64,000 nucleotides of DNA from Drosophila persimilis (GCF_003286085.1 NW_020825708.1:1-64000); one strand, 5' to 3'. Positions 1 to 10,751 are shown, counted from the first letter of the stretch. Numbers and translations: made by a program. The notes: a model not told the origin generated them from the letters alone.

Positions 1-775
1 GAGATAAGGTTTTATAGTGAGATCTAACAGAAGTGCGGATACCAAATTTGGTTACTCTAGCTTAATAGTCTCTGAGATTTGTGAATATCCCCAGATTTGC
101 ATCCTTTGCGGGTCGGGGGGTGTGGCGAAATTTTTGAAACAAACTCGTCTCGGTCCGATATATTAGGATTGTGGATACCAAATTTGGTTGCACTAGCGTT
201 TATAGTCTCTGAGATCTAGGCGCTAATGTTTTACTCTAAGCAAAGCCGCCTATGCTACGTGTGTGTTAGAGAGAGACAGGGCGAGAAAAAATGAATTGTT
301 TTCTTGATGCTGGCTATAAATACGATCCAATTCAGATTTCGCAGTCTAAAAGATATCGTCATTCTCTACGATTCTGCGTTTTGGTTTTCTCGTATCTTTA
401 AAATTGTGGATGCCACAGATTTTCGCCCTTTGTGGGGGCGGAAGTGGGCGGGGCAAGTTTTGAAATATTTTTGTAGCAGTGACATATCACAGAAGTCTGG
501 ATCCAAAACATCGTTGCTCTAGCTCTTATAGTCTTTGAGAATTAGCTGAAGGGGGACGGACAGACGGACAGACGGACGGACGGACAGACGGACGGACGAC
601 AGACGGACGGACGGACAGACGGACAGACAGACATGGCTCAATCGACTCGGCTATTGATGCTGATCAAGAATATATACTTTATGGGGTCGGAAACGATTCC
701 TTCTGGACGTTACACACATACACTTTACCACAAATCTAATATACCCCAATACTCATTTTGAGTATCGGGTATAAA
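1..775 (-). mobile_element. ISY/DINE-1-like element, partial
   Basis: Reverse-oriented copy of the window's commonest repeat, cut by the window edge. It runs from the T-rich interior through a (GGAC)n-type microsatellite at about 549-630 to the terminus near 775, which reads 'gagtatcgggtata'. Compared with the full-length copy at 38874-39848 it lacks the hairpin end. It shares with Drosophila INE-1/DINE-1 (Helentron-like, rolling-circle type) the block 'tatatattcttgatcagc' followed by tetranucleotide repeats. No coding capacity. Confidence 0.8.
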
Positions 776-1004
776 AATTATACTCTTCCAAGTAATCTCT
801 TCCATTGTCTATACTTATTGTATTCTTTGTTCTCGTACTATAATTATCATGTCAGAACCGATCGGCAACTAAAACCGAAAAGAAATTGGTTGATTATTTA
901 CATAGAACATATTTTACGAAATTATACGTAAGCGCCAGAGGTTGTATCGCAGTCGATGACTGCAGTAGGGATTTTCTCGTTTTGTTTTTTTTTGCATCTG
1001 TTTG

Positions 1005-1215
1005 CAAATGAGTATTGGGGTATATTAGATTTTTGGTAAAAGTGTATGTGTAACGTCCAGAAGGAATCGTTTCCGACCCCATAAGTATATATATTCTTGA
1101 TCAGCATCAATAGCCGAGTCGATTGAGCCCTGTCTGTCTGTCCGTCTGTCCGTCCGTCCATCCGTCCGTCCGTCTGTCCGTACTCTTCAGCGCCTAATGC
1201 TCAAAGACTATAAGA
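1005..1215 (+). mobile_element. ISY/DINE-1-like fragment
   Basis: Forward-oriented 5' piece of ISY: 'gagtattggggtatattaga', the 'tatatattcttgatcagc' core and the (GTCC)n microsatellite at about 1128-1180, ending in 'gctcaaagactataagagct'. Its counterparts are at 27545-27770 (copy B) and 40398-40615 (copy C), so this insertion predates the duplication. Confidence 0.7.
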
Positions 1216-2101
1216 GCTGCTGGGGCGCTACAGACTGTAATCACAAATGGGAATATCAATAACCGGGCGAAAGGGCTGCACACGAGTATGTCCACTTCCG
1301 GGCCGAGTCTTATGCCGACGCCTCCCTTGGCCCCCTTCGCACAGGTAGTCTTGACCCTGTTTACATATCGGGGCTTGCTCGGGTTGCCCGTGTGGCAAGG
1401 GATTGAAATCGAGGCGTACCCCAACCAGCGCCCAAAAGAAGCCCTGAAAATGGATGCTCTTCTACGGAGTCTGGATCAGGTAGAATGGTCGTGGATCGTG
1501 GATATGACGCTTTTGGTGTGTTGTTTTGATCACTGATCACTGAATCAATAAGAGTACAGTGAATATTTAATGATTCATTTGTTGCCGCTTCTGGTGGATT
1601 CCGTGCCTCCGAAGTGCGTATGCGGGGGCCTGCAATTGGTGGCAACAAAGGCCCCACGGCTGCCACAATCGCTGCTGCAGCGGAAATGTTTTGCTGCTGC
1701 TGCATGCTCTCCTCCTCCGATTATTATTGAATAAATTGCAGAACAAATATGCAGCGAAATAAAAATAATAATAAATGCAATCACGGGGATGAACGATGAG
1801 CAATTGGACTCCCGTCCAAACGGAACGGATCGTAATATGCATAAACGATATATCTGATCGACTGGAAACTCTTGTTTGAATTTGACTTTGAATTTCGAAT
1901 ATTTCGGCATATATTTTCATTGCGGCCAAAAACGGAGAGACGATTCCGTGCATTACGATTCTGGCATCAACGAAAATAGATGCCCAAATGGAAGTGCAAA
2001 CATCTCTGAGGGGAGGAGTGGAGTGTCGGGCGTGTGGACGTTTGTCTTCTGTCAGTGTGTGATTGGATACTGCTTGCTGCTTTCTGCTCGATGGCTTCCC
2101 C
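1216..2101. other. Conserved non-repeat block of the amplicon
   Basis: GC-rich unique-looking DNA between an ISY fragment and the two-exon gene. Read on the minus strand it contains a short glutamine/alanine-rich open stretch (1459-1705), a plausible acceptor ('ttttcag' type, better preserved in copies B and C at about 27316 and 40168) and a further open stretch of about 70 codons. The frames differ between copies: A is altered by about 20 bp of rearranged sequence near 1430-1510. I cannot assign a product. It could be exons of a second gene carried on the amplicon, or 3' flank of the two-exon gene. Confidence 0.35.
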
Positions 2102-3153
2102 CTAGATCACGAGGTGCAGGCGTATCTGGAACACCAGCTCCTCGACGGTCTTCTTCAGGAGCGCCGCCAAAGACAGGATGAATCCCAGGAGGCTGAGGGA
2201 GAACAGCCAGGGAGTGGTCATGAGCACGGCAAAGAAGACGAGCGTCTCGTCGCCCCGGGCATTGGCCATGCGCCACAGCAACTGGCGCTGGATGGTGCGC
2301 AGCTTGAACTTGCTGTTCCACAATCGGAGGCGCATCGAGCCGACGGTTTCGTTGACGACCACAGTCTTCTCGACCAGCCAGAACACCGCGCAGCACAGCA
2401 TCTGCATCACCAGCAGCACGACCTTGACCACAGCGGTCTCCAAGACGAGGTGGTACAAGGCCACCATGCGCTGACTGTGCTCCGGCTGCATTGTGGAGAG
2501 CACGACTGCGCCGAGGGACTCCAGCGGAGAGACCCTGGGGGAAGGGCCGTCGGAGAGCTCCTCCCACTCCGAGTCCGACTCGGTGCGCTCTATCGAGCTG
2601 AACTCGCTCTGGCCCTGACAGGAGCACGACTCCTCCTCTTGGTCCTCCTCGGTGGGCATCGAGTAGTCGCCCTCGTAGTCGCCGTCGTAGCGGCCGTCGG
2701 AGTACTCTTTGTGCGGGCCGTCGTAGTAGTCTCCGCGGCTGTCCGGAGAAGCGCCGCCTGTCCAGAGGGAGCTCAACACGGGCGGTGGTCCCATCGATGC
2801 CATCTGTGGCACAGCATTGAATCTGCAGGGGAGCCGGGGGTAAGTTATGTCCTAGGGGGAAGGGGAGTCTGAGCTGCTGCCGCTCACCCATCTGAATCAC
2901 CCATCGGAGGGAAGGTGGGGGGGTGTGCGCGACCTATTGGACCCATTGGGCGCGAAAGCAGAAGACTAGTGTGGATTTGGCCTAGGAAGGGCATCGCATT
3001 GAGTCCATTCTTGTCGCCGGAACCTTCGGGGGGGACCTGCAGCTCCGGCTGCTGCTGCTGATGCTGGTCGGTAAAGTCGAAGGATCCCATGGATCCGAAA
3101 ATACCCCGCGAAAGGGTGAATGGGGAACGTGGATTATTAATAGTTGGATTCAT
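2102..3153 (-). CDS. Unrecognised two-exon membrane protein, copy A (longest)
   Basis: Coding exons 3153-2888 and 2822-2102 join across a 65-bp intron with GTGAGC donor and CTGCAG acceptor, giving 328 codons plus stop; the frame is open across the junction. The N-terminal third is Pro/Gln/Met-rich with a short Gln run; the middle is very acidic and Tyr/Asp/Ser-rich. The C-terminal half has two hydrophobic segments: one around 'VVKVVLLVMQMLCCAVFWLV', the other around 'FFAVLMTTPWLFSLSLLGF' followed by a second hydrophobic stretch, with a basic, Trp/Arg-rich loop between them. No catalytic motif was seen, so it is probably an integral membrane protein with an acidic N-terminal tail. I do not recognise the family. 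An in-frame ATG starts exon 1. Copies B and C carry internal deletions; this copy has the complete first hydrophobic segment and is probably nearest the ancestral form. Confidence 0.7.
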
Positions 3154-3364
3154 CTTATTCCAGCACCTGTGAGGAAATATTCGTTCATGGGCTTTGTTTT
3201 GTATTTGTATTTTTATTTACTTTATGTTCCCTGTACTTTCGATATTTGTACTGAATGATTCCCAGAGCCAGTTCTGAACGGCTCCAAGTGATAGTTCAGG
3301 GCCCACTTCGATGTTGTGTTCCTAACAGATTCTCCCTTCTTTTCAGGTCTCCCCACCCCACCCC
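3154..3364. other. 5' flank of the two-exon gene
   Basis: About 210 bp upstream of the gene start, conserved in all three copies, then grading into ISY sequence. An AG preceding the ATG ('cacaggtgctggaata' on the coding strand) could be a 5'UTR splice acceptor. No TATA box is clear. Confidence 0.35.
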
Positions 3365-4206
3365 ACAACGCCGCAAAAATATTTCAAAACTTCGCGCCGC
3401 CCACTTCCGCCCCACAAAGAACGAAAATCTGTGGCATCCACGTTTTTAAAGATACGATAAAACCAAAAAAGGCAGAATCGTAGAGGATGTTTATATGTTC
3501 TAGAATGTAAAATCTCAACCAGATCGTATAATTATTATAGCCAGAATCAAGAATACAATTTTATTTTTCCTCGCTCTGTCTCTCTCAAAAACACAGGTTT
3601 CATGGTCGGTTTTGCCAGTTGCAAAATATGAGTTCAAGGATCTCAGAACCTATAAGAGCCAGAGCAACCAAATTTGGTATCCATACTCCTGTGATATCGG
3701 ACCTTGACTGTTTCGTGTCCAAATTTCGGCACACCCCCTTCCGCCCCCGCAAAGGACGAAAATCCACAAATCTCAGAGACTATTATCGCTAGAGTAACAA
3801 AATTTGGTATCCGCACTTCTGTTAGATCTCACTATAAAACCTATATTTCAGAATTTCTCCCCACCCCCTTCCGCACCCACAAAGGACGAAAATCTGTTAT
3901 ATTCACAATATTGCACATTCGAGAAAACTAAAAACGCAGAATCATAGATAGTGACCATATCTATCAGATCGCTGAATCTGGATCAGATCGGATCATTTTT
4001 GTAGCCAAAAGCAAGAAATCAATTTGCAGTGGCTACGCAGCGCCCGACGTCACGCTCTGACTGATTTTCTGTCTCTCTCGCACGCACTCTTTGTCGTGTC
4101 GTTTAATATTAGCGGCCTCTGCCGGAGGAGAGCCATACTGACTAAGTATCGGGTATAAATGTAGAGTTGCGGTGTCCGCAGCAACTCACAACGTTCCCCC
4201 TCGTTT
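3365..4206 (+). mobile_element. ISY/DINE-1-like element, 5'-truncated
   Basis: Forward-oriented ISY lacking the microsatellite end but retaining the interior and the 3' hairpin end: 'gagttgcggtgtccgcagca' then 'acgttccccctcgtt'. The hairpin arms GAGTTGC/GCAACTC pair around a short loop. It sits directly upstream of the two-exon gene in copies A, B and C. Confidence 0.8.
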
Positions 4207-4606
4207 TAAATTTGGTTGTTGCGGGGAGGCGGAATCTCTTCACGAACTCTCGCCATTTTGCTGCTACTTGTCATGAGAATTGGAAAAAACATTGAAACAA
4301 AGAAAGGATCTGCCACCACTAATGGTAATAATTGCACATTGGCTATCATTAAGCAATGATCAGAATTATAGAACAAATTGTCTACATCCATGTTTAGCTA
4401 AACTTTAGTTTTCTCCGTTTTTTTCTTACTCACTCATATTAAAACCAAAAACCAAAAAAAAACACAAACTAACGAGAGAAAACTGTGTAAAGAGTTAGAA
4501 AGTGCCAATAAATACATTAAACACAAACACACACACACACAAGAGACTTTTCAATTAAAAACAACAAGCAGGCAGCAAATCGCCAACACACAAACTAACA
4601 ACAACC

Positions 4607-5053
4607 ATGACGAAGGGAATGGCCAGACGGGGGTCAAACAGATGCCACAGCGACGGCGGCAGACCGGCCCGCAGAGGGGCCCTAGCGGCAGCAGCAGGAG
4701 CCATCTACACCAACACCAACTCCGCCAATAGCAGCAGCAGCAGCAGAGCACTCGGCGCAGACGCCAACACCAACGTCAACGCCAATGCAGAGCGCCGACG
4801 CCACAGCGACGGCGGCTGCAGCCAATACAATGATAACAGCAAGCGTGAGTACCGAGCCATCGCTGATGTATCCACGGCCACAGCCAAGAGCCAAACACAA
4901 AGGGAAATGCTGAAAAGACGCCGCTCTCACGGCCACTTTTCCCGCCTCTCGCGAATACCCACACATTCTTATTGCCTCCTCCCCACCCTGCATACGAAAC
5001 AAGTAAACCAACTGAGAGAGTCGAAAGGGGGAAACGACAAAGAGACGGACTAA
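4607..5053 (+). CDS. Low-complexity ORF in arm L, function unknown
   Basis: A 148-codon ATG-initiated ORF rich in Ala, Asn, Ser and Arg, with a poly-Ser run from a (CAG)n-type tract. It is preceded by CA-rich leader DNA with an (AC)n run at about 4525-4543. No domain recognised. The same ORF is at 46176-46622 on the minus strand, and part of its surrounding sequence recurs at 52772-53160. Its position just downstream of a LINE poly(A) tail in arm R suggests the 5' part of another retroelement rather than a host gene. A possible donor (AGCGTGAGT) lies near 4842. It may not be translated. Confidence 0.3.
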   Translation: MTKGMARRGSNRCHSDGGRPARRGALAAAAGAIYTNTNSANSSSSSRALGADANTNVNANAERRRHSDGGCSQYNDNSKREYRAIADVSTATAKSQTQREMLKRRRSHGHFSRLSRIPTHSYCLLPTLHTKQVNQLRESKGGNDKETD

Positions 5054-5298
5054 CAGTGAAGAGTCTGCAGAACAAGAGGCCTCGAAACATACCTGCCTTC
5101 ATACCTACATATAGACGATACTTCAGCCCGAGCGGAAAAAGCAGCGAACGGATCGAACATTACAATCGAACCTGGTTCGAGTTTGAGCTTGAACGCCCCT
5201 CTCATGACGAAAGCCCTGGCAGCAAACACAAACGCAAACACACATGCAAACACAACCGCAAATAAAATGACAACGACATTGTGTAAAACGGCAATGCA

Positions 5299-5829
5299 AA
5301 TTAAATAACTGCGGTAGCGGATTGCGTTTTTAAAAAGTTTTTATTTTACTTCTAACTTCACAGATATAGATTTAAGTAGAGGGTCACAAAGGATTCCGGA
5401 CAAAGGGTTTGCGCGATCTTAATTTTTAGCTCGACTTTGCGGTGTCGCTTTTGGATCAAGACTGGCTTGAACTTTCTGATCTTTGCATCGTTGATCCCTT
5501 TCGGGAATAGTTTTTCTATAAACATTTCAATTGATTTCGCCATCCCGAGTATTGGATTTCGTCATCCAAAGAGAGAACTGTAAAAGGCTTAAAGTGCAGG
5601 ATCTGCAGAAAGCCGGGAGTGAGATTGTTTATGAGAAGCCGGGTGTGGGCAAACATTGGTTTTCCATTTAGGCGAGTGTCAAAGATTGGGATTGCGGCGG
5701 GAGCCCTTGAGATTGTACATCTTAGAAATCAATTAGGCGGAGGCCCAAGATTGAAATTGTTTTCGATTTGGAAAGCCAAAGATTGTTTACAACTCGTATA
5801 AGAGCTCAATAGAATTGGGTACGTTAACT
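5299..5829 (-). repeat. Errantivirus-like LTR (3' LTR), arm L
   Basis: In minus orientation it begins AGTTAAC straight after a G-rich polypurine tract ('gaatgggggg') downstream of env, as gypsy LTRs do, and ends near 'cagttatttaatt'. The far boundary is inferred because the related sequence at 53085-53160 diverges from arm L exactly there. About 531 bp. The matching LTR in arm R is 45400-45930. No upstream (5') LTR is present for this element. Confidence 0.6.
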
Positions 5830-6078
5830 CCCCCCATTCTTAAATGTTTCGTCCCGATACATTTTTAAGTTCTGATAGAGCTCTAATTTCTTCTGACAGT
5901 ATTTGAATGTTGCTTTCCACTATTTCTTCTGACGGTATTCTTATTGATTTAATAAGTACAAATTTGGTTAATTTATAGCCGAAGTAAAATAACATTATCA
6001 ATATCAAAATGATTAAAAATAATGTTGTTAATGGTAAGGCCGTATTACCTAATGTTATAAGGGGATTTAAAATATTAA
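5830..6078 (-). pseudogene. Errantivirus env, C-terminal membrane anchor (split by copia)
   Basis: Minus-strand reading of the Env C-terminus: a long hydrophobic segment ('TLFLIILILIMLFYF') followed by a short charged cytoplasmic tail, ending just before the polypurine tract and LTR. The copia insertion at 6079 separates it from the rest of env, which resumes at 20977. Errantivirus Env proteins are fusion glycoproteins anchored by such a segment. This copy cannot produce an intact protein because of copia and the frameshifts upstream. Confidence 0.7.
6074..6078. other. Copia 5-bp target-site duplication (attaa), left
   Basis: ATTAA occurs directly before the copia 5' LTR and again at 20977-20981 after the 3' LTR. 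The uninterrupted site is visible in arm R near 45152-45156, confirming the 5-bp duplication usual for copia. Confidence 0.95.
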
Positions 6079-6282
6079 TGTTCAAAGTGACCGCCACGAT
6101 AATTAAATATTGATCTGTAACAACACTGCGCATGTGCCCTGCTGCATATCGATGTTCTCATATCGATGTTCTGTATATCGATGTTCCCTTTTCGGTGTCT
6201 CTCTCTTGCGTATGTTACTCGGAAGCACATATAATTCTGTATACTGATATTCTGCTGTCTTACAAATAAAATAACTTTAACA
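6079..6282 (+). repeat. Copia 5' LTR
   Basis: 204 bp, TG...CA ended (tgttcaaagtg ... ctttaaca). Identical, as far as I can read, to the 3' LTR once the nested element is removed. Contains three 'atatcgatgttc'-type repeats and an AATAAA-like sequence (caaataaaataac) near its end. Shorter than the 276-bp LTR of D. melanogaster copia. Confidence 0.95.
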
Positions 6283-6299
6283 GGTTATGGGCCCAGACA
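6283..6299 (+). promoter_or_regulatory. Copia primer-binding site
   Basis: 'ggttatgggcccag' follows the 5' LTR directly. It matches the known copia primer-binding site, which pairs with an internal fragment of initiator tRNA-Met. Confidence 0.85.
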
Positions 6300-6821
6300 C
6301 CAATTCACCCAGAAACAGTATAAAACAGAAACAGTGAGAAACAATAAACATTGTTTGGTGCTTAGTGAAAAGCAGTGCTAAAAAATGGCATAGACTCATT
6401 GGGGTTATGTGTGTACATAGAAAGGCAAAAGAACAAGTTGAACAAATTCAACGGAGATTCGCATTGTGTTTTTTGATTAGAATTTTGCAGCGAATCGGAC
6501 CGTTGCCGTGGTTTAAAGTCCAAAATAAAGCAGTCCCAACGGATCAAGAAACACAAAAGCGAACGGAGACTCAAGTGTGTATACCAAAAAGTGCGTATGC
6601 CAAGCCGCACAAAACGGCAAGTGTGTATACCCAAAAGTGTGTATACCAAGGCATAGAAAATCGCGAGTGTGTGTGTGTAAATAGCAACTCGGGGGGATAC
6701 TGAAAAGAAAACGAAAAAAACAAAAGAAAGACACGGACAACAGTATTGTCGTCGTAGTTGCTTTGTGCATGAGACGATCGACAGTTTTAAATTTTGCACT
6801 GTGGGACAATAAGTATAAAAT

Positions 6822-9800
6822 ATGAGTGGAAATATGAATTTCAATATTGAGAAACTGGACGAAAACAATTATAGCACATGGGAAGTTTTGATGAGAAGTG
6901 TTCTCATACAAAATGATTTGTGGCCAATCGTCAGTGGTAAAATTGAGCTTAGTGAAAGTGCAACAAGTGAGCAACGTGCAGCTTTTGAACTAAAGGATCA
7001 AAAGGCGTTGGCGTCAATTTTACTTTGCGTTAAATCGACCCAACTAAACAATATTAAAAATTGTGTATCGTCGTCACAGGCATGGCAAAAGCTAAATAAA
7101 ATTCACAGGCCAAGCGGACCAGCAAGGGTAGTGTTTTTAATTAAACAATTGTTGACGTTAAAAATGTCGGATCGTATAAGTGCACAGGAATATTTGCGGA
7201 AATTCCAGGTGGTACACGAGGCTTTAGCAGAGGTCAACATAAAGGTTGATGAAAAGATCTTATCAGTTGTGTTGCTAAATGGTTTGCCTAAATCGTATGA
7301 AAGTTTTGTTGTTGCGATTGAGACGCGAGATGATTTGCCGAGCTTGAGCATGCTAAAAATAAAAATTTCTGAAGAAGCGAATAGGCAGGAAGATAGCATT
7401 AGCAAGGAAATTACAAGTAGCGCGGAACTACACGTCAGTTATGACAACAACAATTTTAAGAAAAACTTTAAGAAGGGCAAAAAGTGTTTTAAGTGCGGAA
7501 AGGAAGGCCATTTTAAATCGGAATGCCGTGCTAAAAGCAAGCAGGAAGAAGCAAACAACAAGGGCGCAAACAGTAAAAGCGGGGAAAGATTGGGTACAAT
7601 GCTTTGCGTAACCGAATATGACAAAGTGGAACCAGAAAAATATGTACCAATCCTAAGATTAGCTAAGCCGAATGACCAGATGTTAAATGCATGGTGCATA
7701 GACAGTGGCGCAACGGCGCATCTATGTTGTGACAAGGAACGCTTTGTGTCGTTCACGGAAGATAATCAAAAAGTATTTTTAGCCGGCGGTAAATCACTTA
7801 TTGCTGAAGGGCATGGAACTGTTCAAGTAAAGTTCGGTGATAGATCCGTTACGATGGAAAATGTTATCTTGGTACCAGATTTGCAGTACAATTTTATATC
7901 GGTCACAAAACTATTAAAACATGGAAAAAAAGTTGTGTTTGAGAAAAATCAAGCGATGATTTTTGAAAACGGAAAAATAGTTATAAAGGCACATCTGGAA
8001 AATGGATTGTTTATGGTTCAGGACAATCAGGAAAAGTGTATGAACATTGTAAATGTTGAGGCAGATGCATTCAAATGGCACAATAGGTTCGGACATGTAC
8101 ATTTTGACGCATTAAAGGAAATGGTTAACAAGGAGATGGTAATAGGTCTCAAGGGCATATACAAGCCAAAACAAGTGTGTGCAACATGCGCAAAAAGTAA
8201 AATTTGCGTGCAACCATTTCAATCGAGCACAAACAGGTCAAAGGGCGTTCTAGACTTAATACATACTGATGTATGCGGTCCAATGCAAAAGCAGTCAATG
8301 GGAGGCAATCGATATTTCGCCACATTTATTGATGATTGTTCAAGATATGTATCAGTAAGTTTCCTAAAAACCAAAGATCAGGTTTTCGAGGCTTTTAAAG
8401 AATTTAAAAGTCAAGTTGAGTGCCAAACTGGGAGAAAAGTCAAGGTTTTACAAAGCGACAATGGCCGAGAATACATATCAAGCGTTTTTGACAATTACCT
8501 AAACCAAAATGGAATAAAGCGAAACTTAACAGTGCCATATACACCTCAACAAAACGGAGTTGCAGAAAGGGCCAACAGAACATTGGTAGAAATGGCAAGA
8601 AGTATGCTGCTGCATGCTGGGTTGAGTGAATGCTATTGGGCAGAAGCGATTCGAACTGCCACGTATTTGCGAAATAGAGTGGCAAGCAGCTGCTTGAGCG
8701 GGGTGACACCTTTTGAAATATGGACAGGTCGAAAGCCAGTGGTATCGCATTTAAGAGTTTTTGGCTCAGTAGCGATAGCTCTAGATAAAACAAAGAAATC
8801 AAAGTTCGCACAGAAAGGCTTAGAGTATATAATGGTGGGCTACTCGGATACGGCCAAAGCATACCGTTTGGTCAGTAAAGAAACCAGGAAACTCGTAGAG
8901 AGTAGGGATGTCATTTTTGTAGAACCTGAAGGGGGCAAACTAGATGCATCATGTTCCAATGACATATCATCAATTGAGGTTCAACAAAACCAGAACGCTG
9001 AACCCGAAATGGATAGCGAGCAATTTAAAGATCCAGAAAATGAGCCAGAAAATCAGGAGGAGATTAGGTCTAGTAATGACATTCTTGTAATTCCAGAACC
9101 AATAAGAGGACCAGGACGCCCAACCATAGTACGGACGGGCAAACCAGGACGACCAAGGAAGCAGTATCATATGCTCAATGCGATACTGGCAGCAGACGTA
9201 CAAGTTCCACAAAACTACGCACAAGCTGAACGGTCTACTGAAGGCGAGATATGGAAAGCATCAATGAAGGACGAGTACGAATCTCTCGTGAAGAACGGCA
9301 CGTGGTCGCTTACTAAATTGCCTAGCGGGAAAAAGTCCATTGGATGCAGATGGGTTTACGCAGTTAAGTCCAATCCGGATGGAAGCGTGAACAGGCTCAA
9401 ATCACGTCTGGTGGCGAAAGGTTGTAGCCAACGCTACGGGATCGACTACAAGGAAACATTTGCACCAGTTGTACGCCACGCAACTATCAGGTTGATAATT
9501 GCACTTGCAGTCGAACATGGTCTCCACCTACATCAAATGGATGTTGTCACGGCGTATCTCAACGGCGAATTGGAAGATGAGGTTTTTATGAGACAACCTG
9601 AGGGCTTCACCAGCGAAGTTCACCCAAATCACGTTTTGAGGCTTCACAAAAGTATATATGGCCTAAAACAATCAGGAAGAGTGTGGAACTCTACGTTGGA
9701 TGCAACGCTGAGACGCATTGGTTTTATACCGACTGTCAACGAACCCTGTCTGTATCGTAAGCCAGGTAAAAATATGTGTCTAATAGCTGTCTACGTAGAT

Positions 9801-10751
9801 GACATTATTTTGGCGTGTAAGGACCTAGATGATATATCTGATATCAAGATAAAGATCGCAGCAGAATATGATGTGGTTGACATCGGGCCTATGCAATACT
9901 TTTTAGGTATTGAGGTGAAACGTGAAGGCAGTACGGGTGCGATTTCAATCAGCCAACGGAAATATATTAGAGAGTTGCTCGAACAGTACAATTTGAAAGA
10001 TTGTCGACAGACGTCCACGCCTCTTGAAGCTGGTTACCAGGTGGCATGCAACAAAGAGGATTGCCGCAGGGTCGACATCACATCGTTCCAAAAGCTAATT
10101 GGAGAGTTATCTTATCTTGCTGTTATGACTCGTCCAGACATTGCGCATTCGGTGAACAAATTAGCACAACGTAACAAGGATCCTCATTCCGAGCATGAAG
10201 CGGCAGCCAAGCACATACTTCGATATTTGGCAAAAACTATCGACTGGGAGATATGCTACACAAAGCAAGGAAAGGCAATTGAGTGTTTTGTTGATGCAGA
10301 TTGGGCAAGTGATATGACGAACCGAAAGTCATTCACTGGCTATGTATGCATGTTGGCAGGAGGAGCGGTTTCTTGGGAGTCAAGAAAGCAATCGACGGTT
10401 GCCCTCAGTTCCACGGAGGCAGAGTACATAGCCTTATCATCTGCAGCAAAAGAGGCGATATACTTTCGCAGCCTACTGATTGACTTAAAGCTGATATCCA
10501 AGCAGTCAGCTATTCAGATGTACGGCGACAACATTGGAGCACAGCAGCTTGCTAGAAACCCCATGTTTCATGCACGTACAAAGCACATCGACGTCAAGAT
10601 ACATCATATTCGAGAGGTTCTCAAGAGAGGTGAAGTCAACATTGCATATCTGCCAACCGATGAGATGATAGCAGATGTCCTCACAAAGAACTTAGCCAAG
10701 GTTAAGCACCATAAATTTGTATTCGCATTTGGTTTAAAAGGTCGTTTATAA
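6822..10751 (+). CDS. copia: Copia Gag-Pol polyprotein
   Basis: A 1309-residue intact polyprotein. Gag carries one CCHC knuckle (CFKCGKEGHFKSEC) near residue 225. The aspartic protease motif is DSGATAHLC near 294. Integrase shows the HH-CC zinc region around 420-460 and DDE core residues (HTDVCGP, QSDNGREY, then the E in GVAERANRT near 585). Reverse transcriptase motifs include MDVVTAYLNGELEDEVFMRQ and the catalytic YVDDIIL near 995; RNase H follows, with DADWASD and SSTEAEYIAL. The domain order PR-IN-RT-RH is diagnostic for Ty1/copia. D. melanogaster copia is 1409 residues; the shortfall was not localised. It would make virus-like particles and integrate cDNA. The ATG is the first in frame after the leader. 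No stop or frameshift interrupts it. Confidence 0.97.
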   Translation: MSGNMNFNIEKLDENNYSTWEVLMRSVLIQNDLWPIVSGKIELSESATSEQRAAFELKDQKALASILLCVKSTQLNNIKNCVSSSQAWQKLNKIHRPSGPARVVFLIKQLLTLKMSDRISAQEYLRKFQVVHEALAEVNIKVDEKILSVVLLNGLPKSYESFVVAIETRDDLPSLSMLKIKISEEANRQEDSISKEITSSAELHVSYDNNNFKKNFKKGKKCFKCGKEGHFKSECRAKSKQEEANNKGANSKSGERLGTMLCVTEYDKVEPEKYVPILRLAKPNDQMLNAWCIDSGATAHLCCDKERFVSFTEDNQKVFLAGGKSLIAEGHGTVQVKFGDRSVTMENVILVPDLQYNFISVTKLLKHGKKVVFEKNQAMIFENGKIVIKAHLENGLFMVQDNQEKCMNIVNVEADAFKWHNRFGHVHFDALKEMVNKEMVIGLKGIYKPKQVCATCAKSKICVQPFQSSTNRSKGVLDLIHTDVCGPMQKQSMGGNRYFATFIDDCSRYVSVSFLKTKDQVFEAFKEFKSQVECQTGRKVKVLQSDNGREYISSVFDNYLNQNGIKRNLTVPYTPQQNGVAERANRTLVEMARSMLLHAGLSECYWAEAIRTATYLRNRVASSCLSGVTPFEIWTGRKPVVSHLRVFGSVAIALDKTKKSKFAQKGLEYIMVGYSDTAKAYRLVSKETRKLVESRDVIFVEPEGGKLDASCSNDISSIEVQQNQNAEPEMDSEQFKDPENEPENQEEIRSSNDILVIPEPIRGPGRPTIVRTGKPGRPRKQYHMLNAILAADVQVPQNYAQAERSTEGEIWKASMKDEYESLVKNGTWSLTKLPSGKKSIGCRWVYAVKSNPDGSVNRLKSRLVAKGCSQRYGIDYKETFAPVVRHATIRLIIALAVEHGLHLHQMDVVTAYLNGELEDEVFMRQPEGFTSEVHPNHVLRLHKSIYGLKQSGRVWNSTLDATLRRIGFIPTVNEPCLYRKPGKNMCLIAVYVDDIILACKDLDDISDIKIKIAAEYDVVDIGPMQYFLGIEVKREGSTGAISISQRKYIRELLEQYNLKDCRQTSTPLEAGYQVACNKEDCRRVDITSFQKLIGELSYLAVMTRPDIAHSVNKLAQRNKDPHSEHEAAAKHILRYLAKTIDWEICYTKQGKAIECFVDADWASDMTNRKSFTGYVCMLAGGAVSWESRKQSTVALSSTEAEYIALSSAAKEAIYFRSLLIDLKLISKQSAIQMYGDNIGAQQLARNPMFHARTKHIDVKIHHIREVLKRGEVNIAYLPTDEMIADVLTKNLAKVKHHKFVFAFGLKGRL

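Larger units (their letters stand above)
776..4455 (-). repeat. Amplicon copy A (segmental duplication)
   Basis: Near-identical, reverse-complement version of 24588-28005 (copy B) and 36330-40845 (copy C). In order it holds about 230 bp of A/T-rich DNA (776-1004), an ISY fragment (1005-1215), an unassigned GC-rich block (1216-2101), the two-exon gene (2102-3153), an ISY (about 3365-4206) and 250 bp of unassigned DNA (4207-4455) that recurs beside copy C at 36330-36578. ISY copies lie at or near both ends in all three copies, which fits ISY-mediated rearrangement. Only scattered substitutions were seen apart from indels, so the duplications are recent. Confidence 0.85.

Noticed and set aside
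2063..2872. 269-codon plus-strand and 282-codon alternative minus-strand ORFs over gene copy A (with equivalents in B and C)
   Set aside because: High-GC shadow frames of the two-exon gene. They run through its intron and lack plausible composition; the spliced frame with GT-AG junction explains the locus better.
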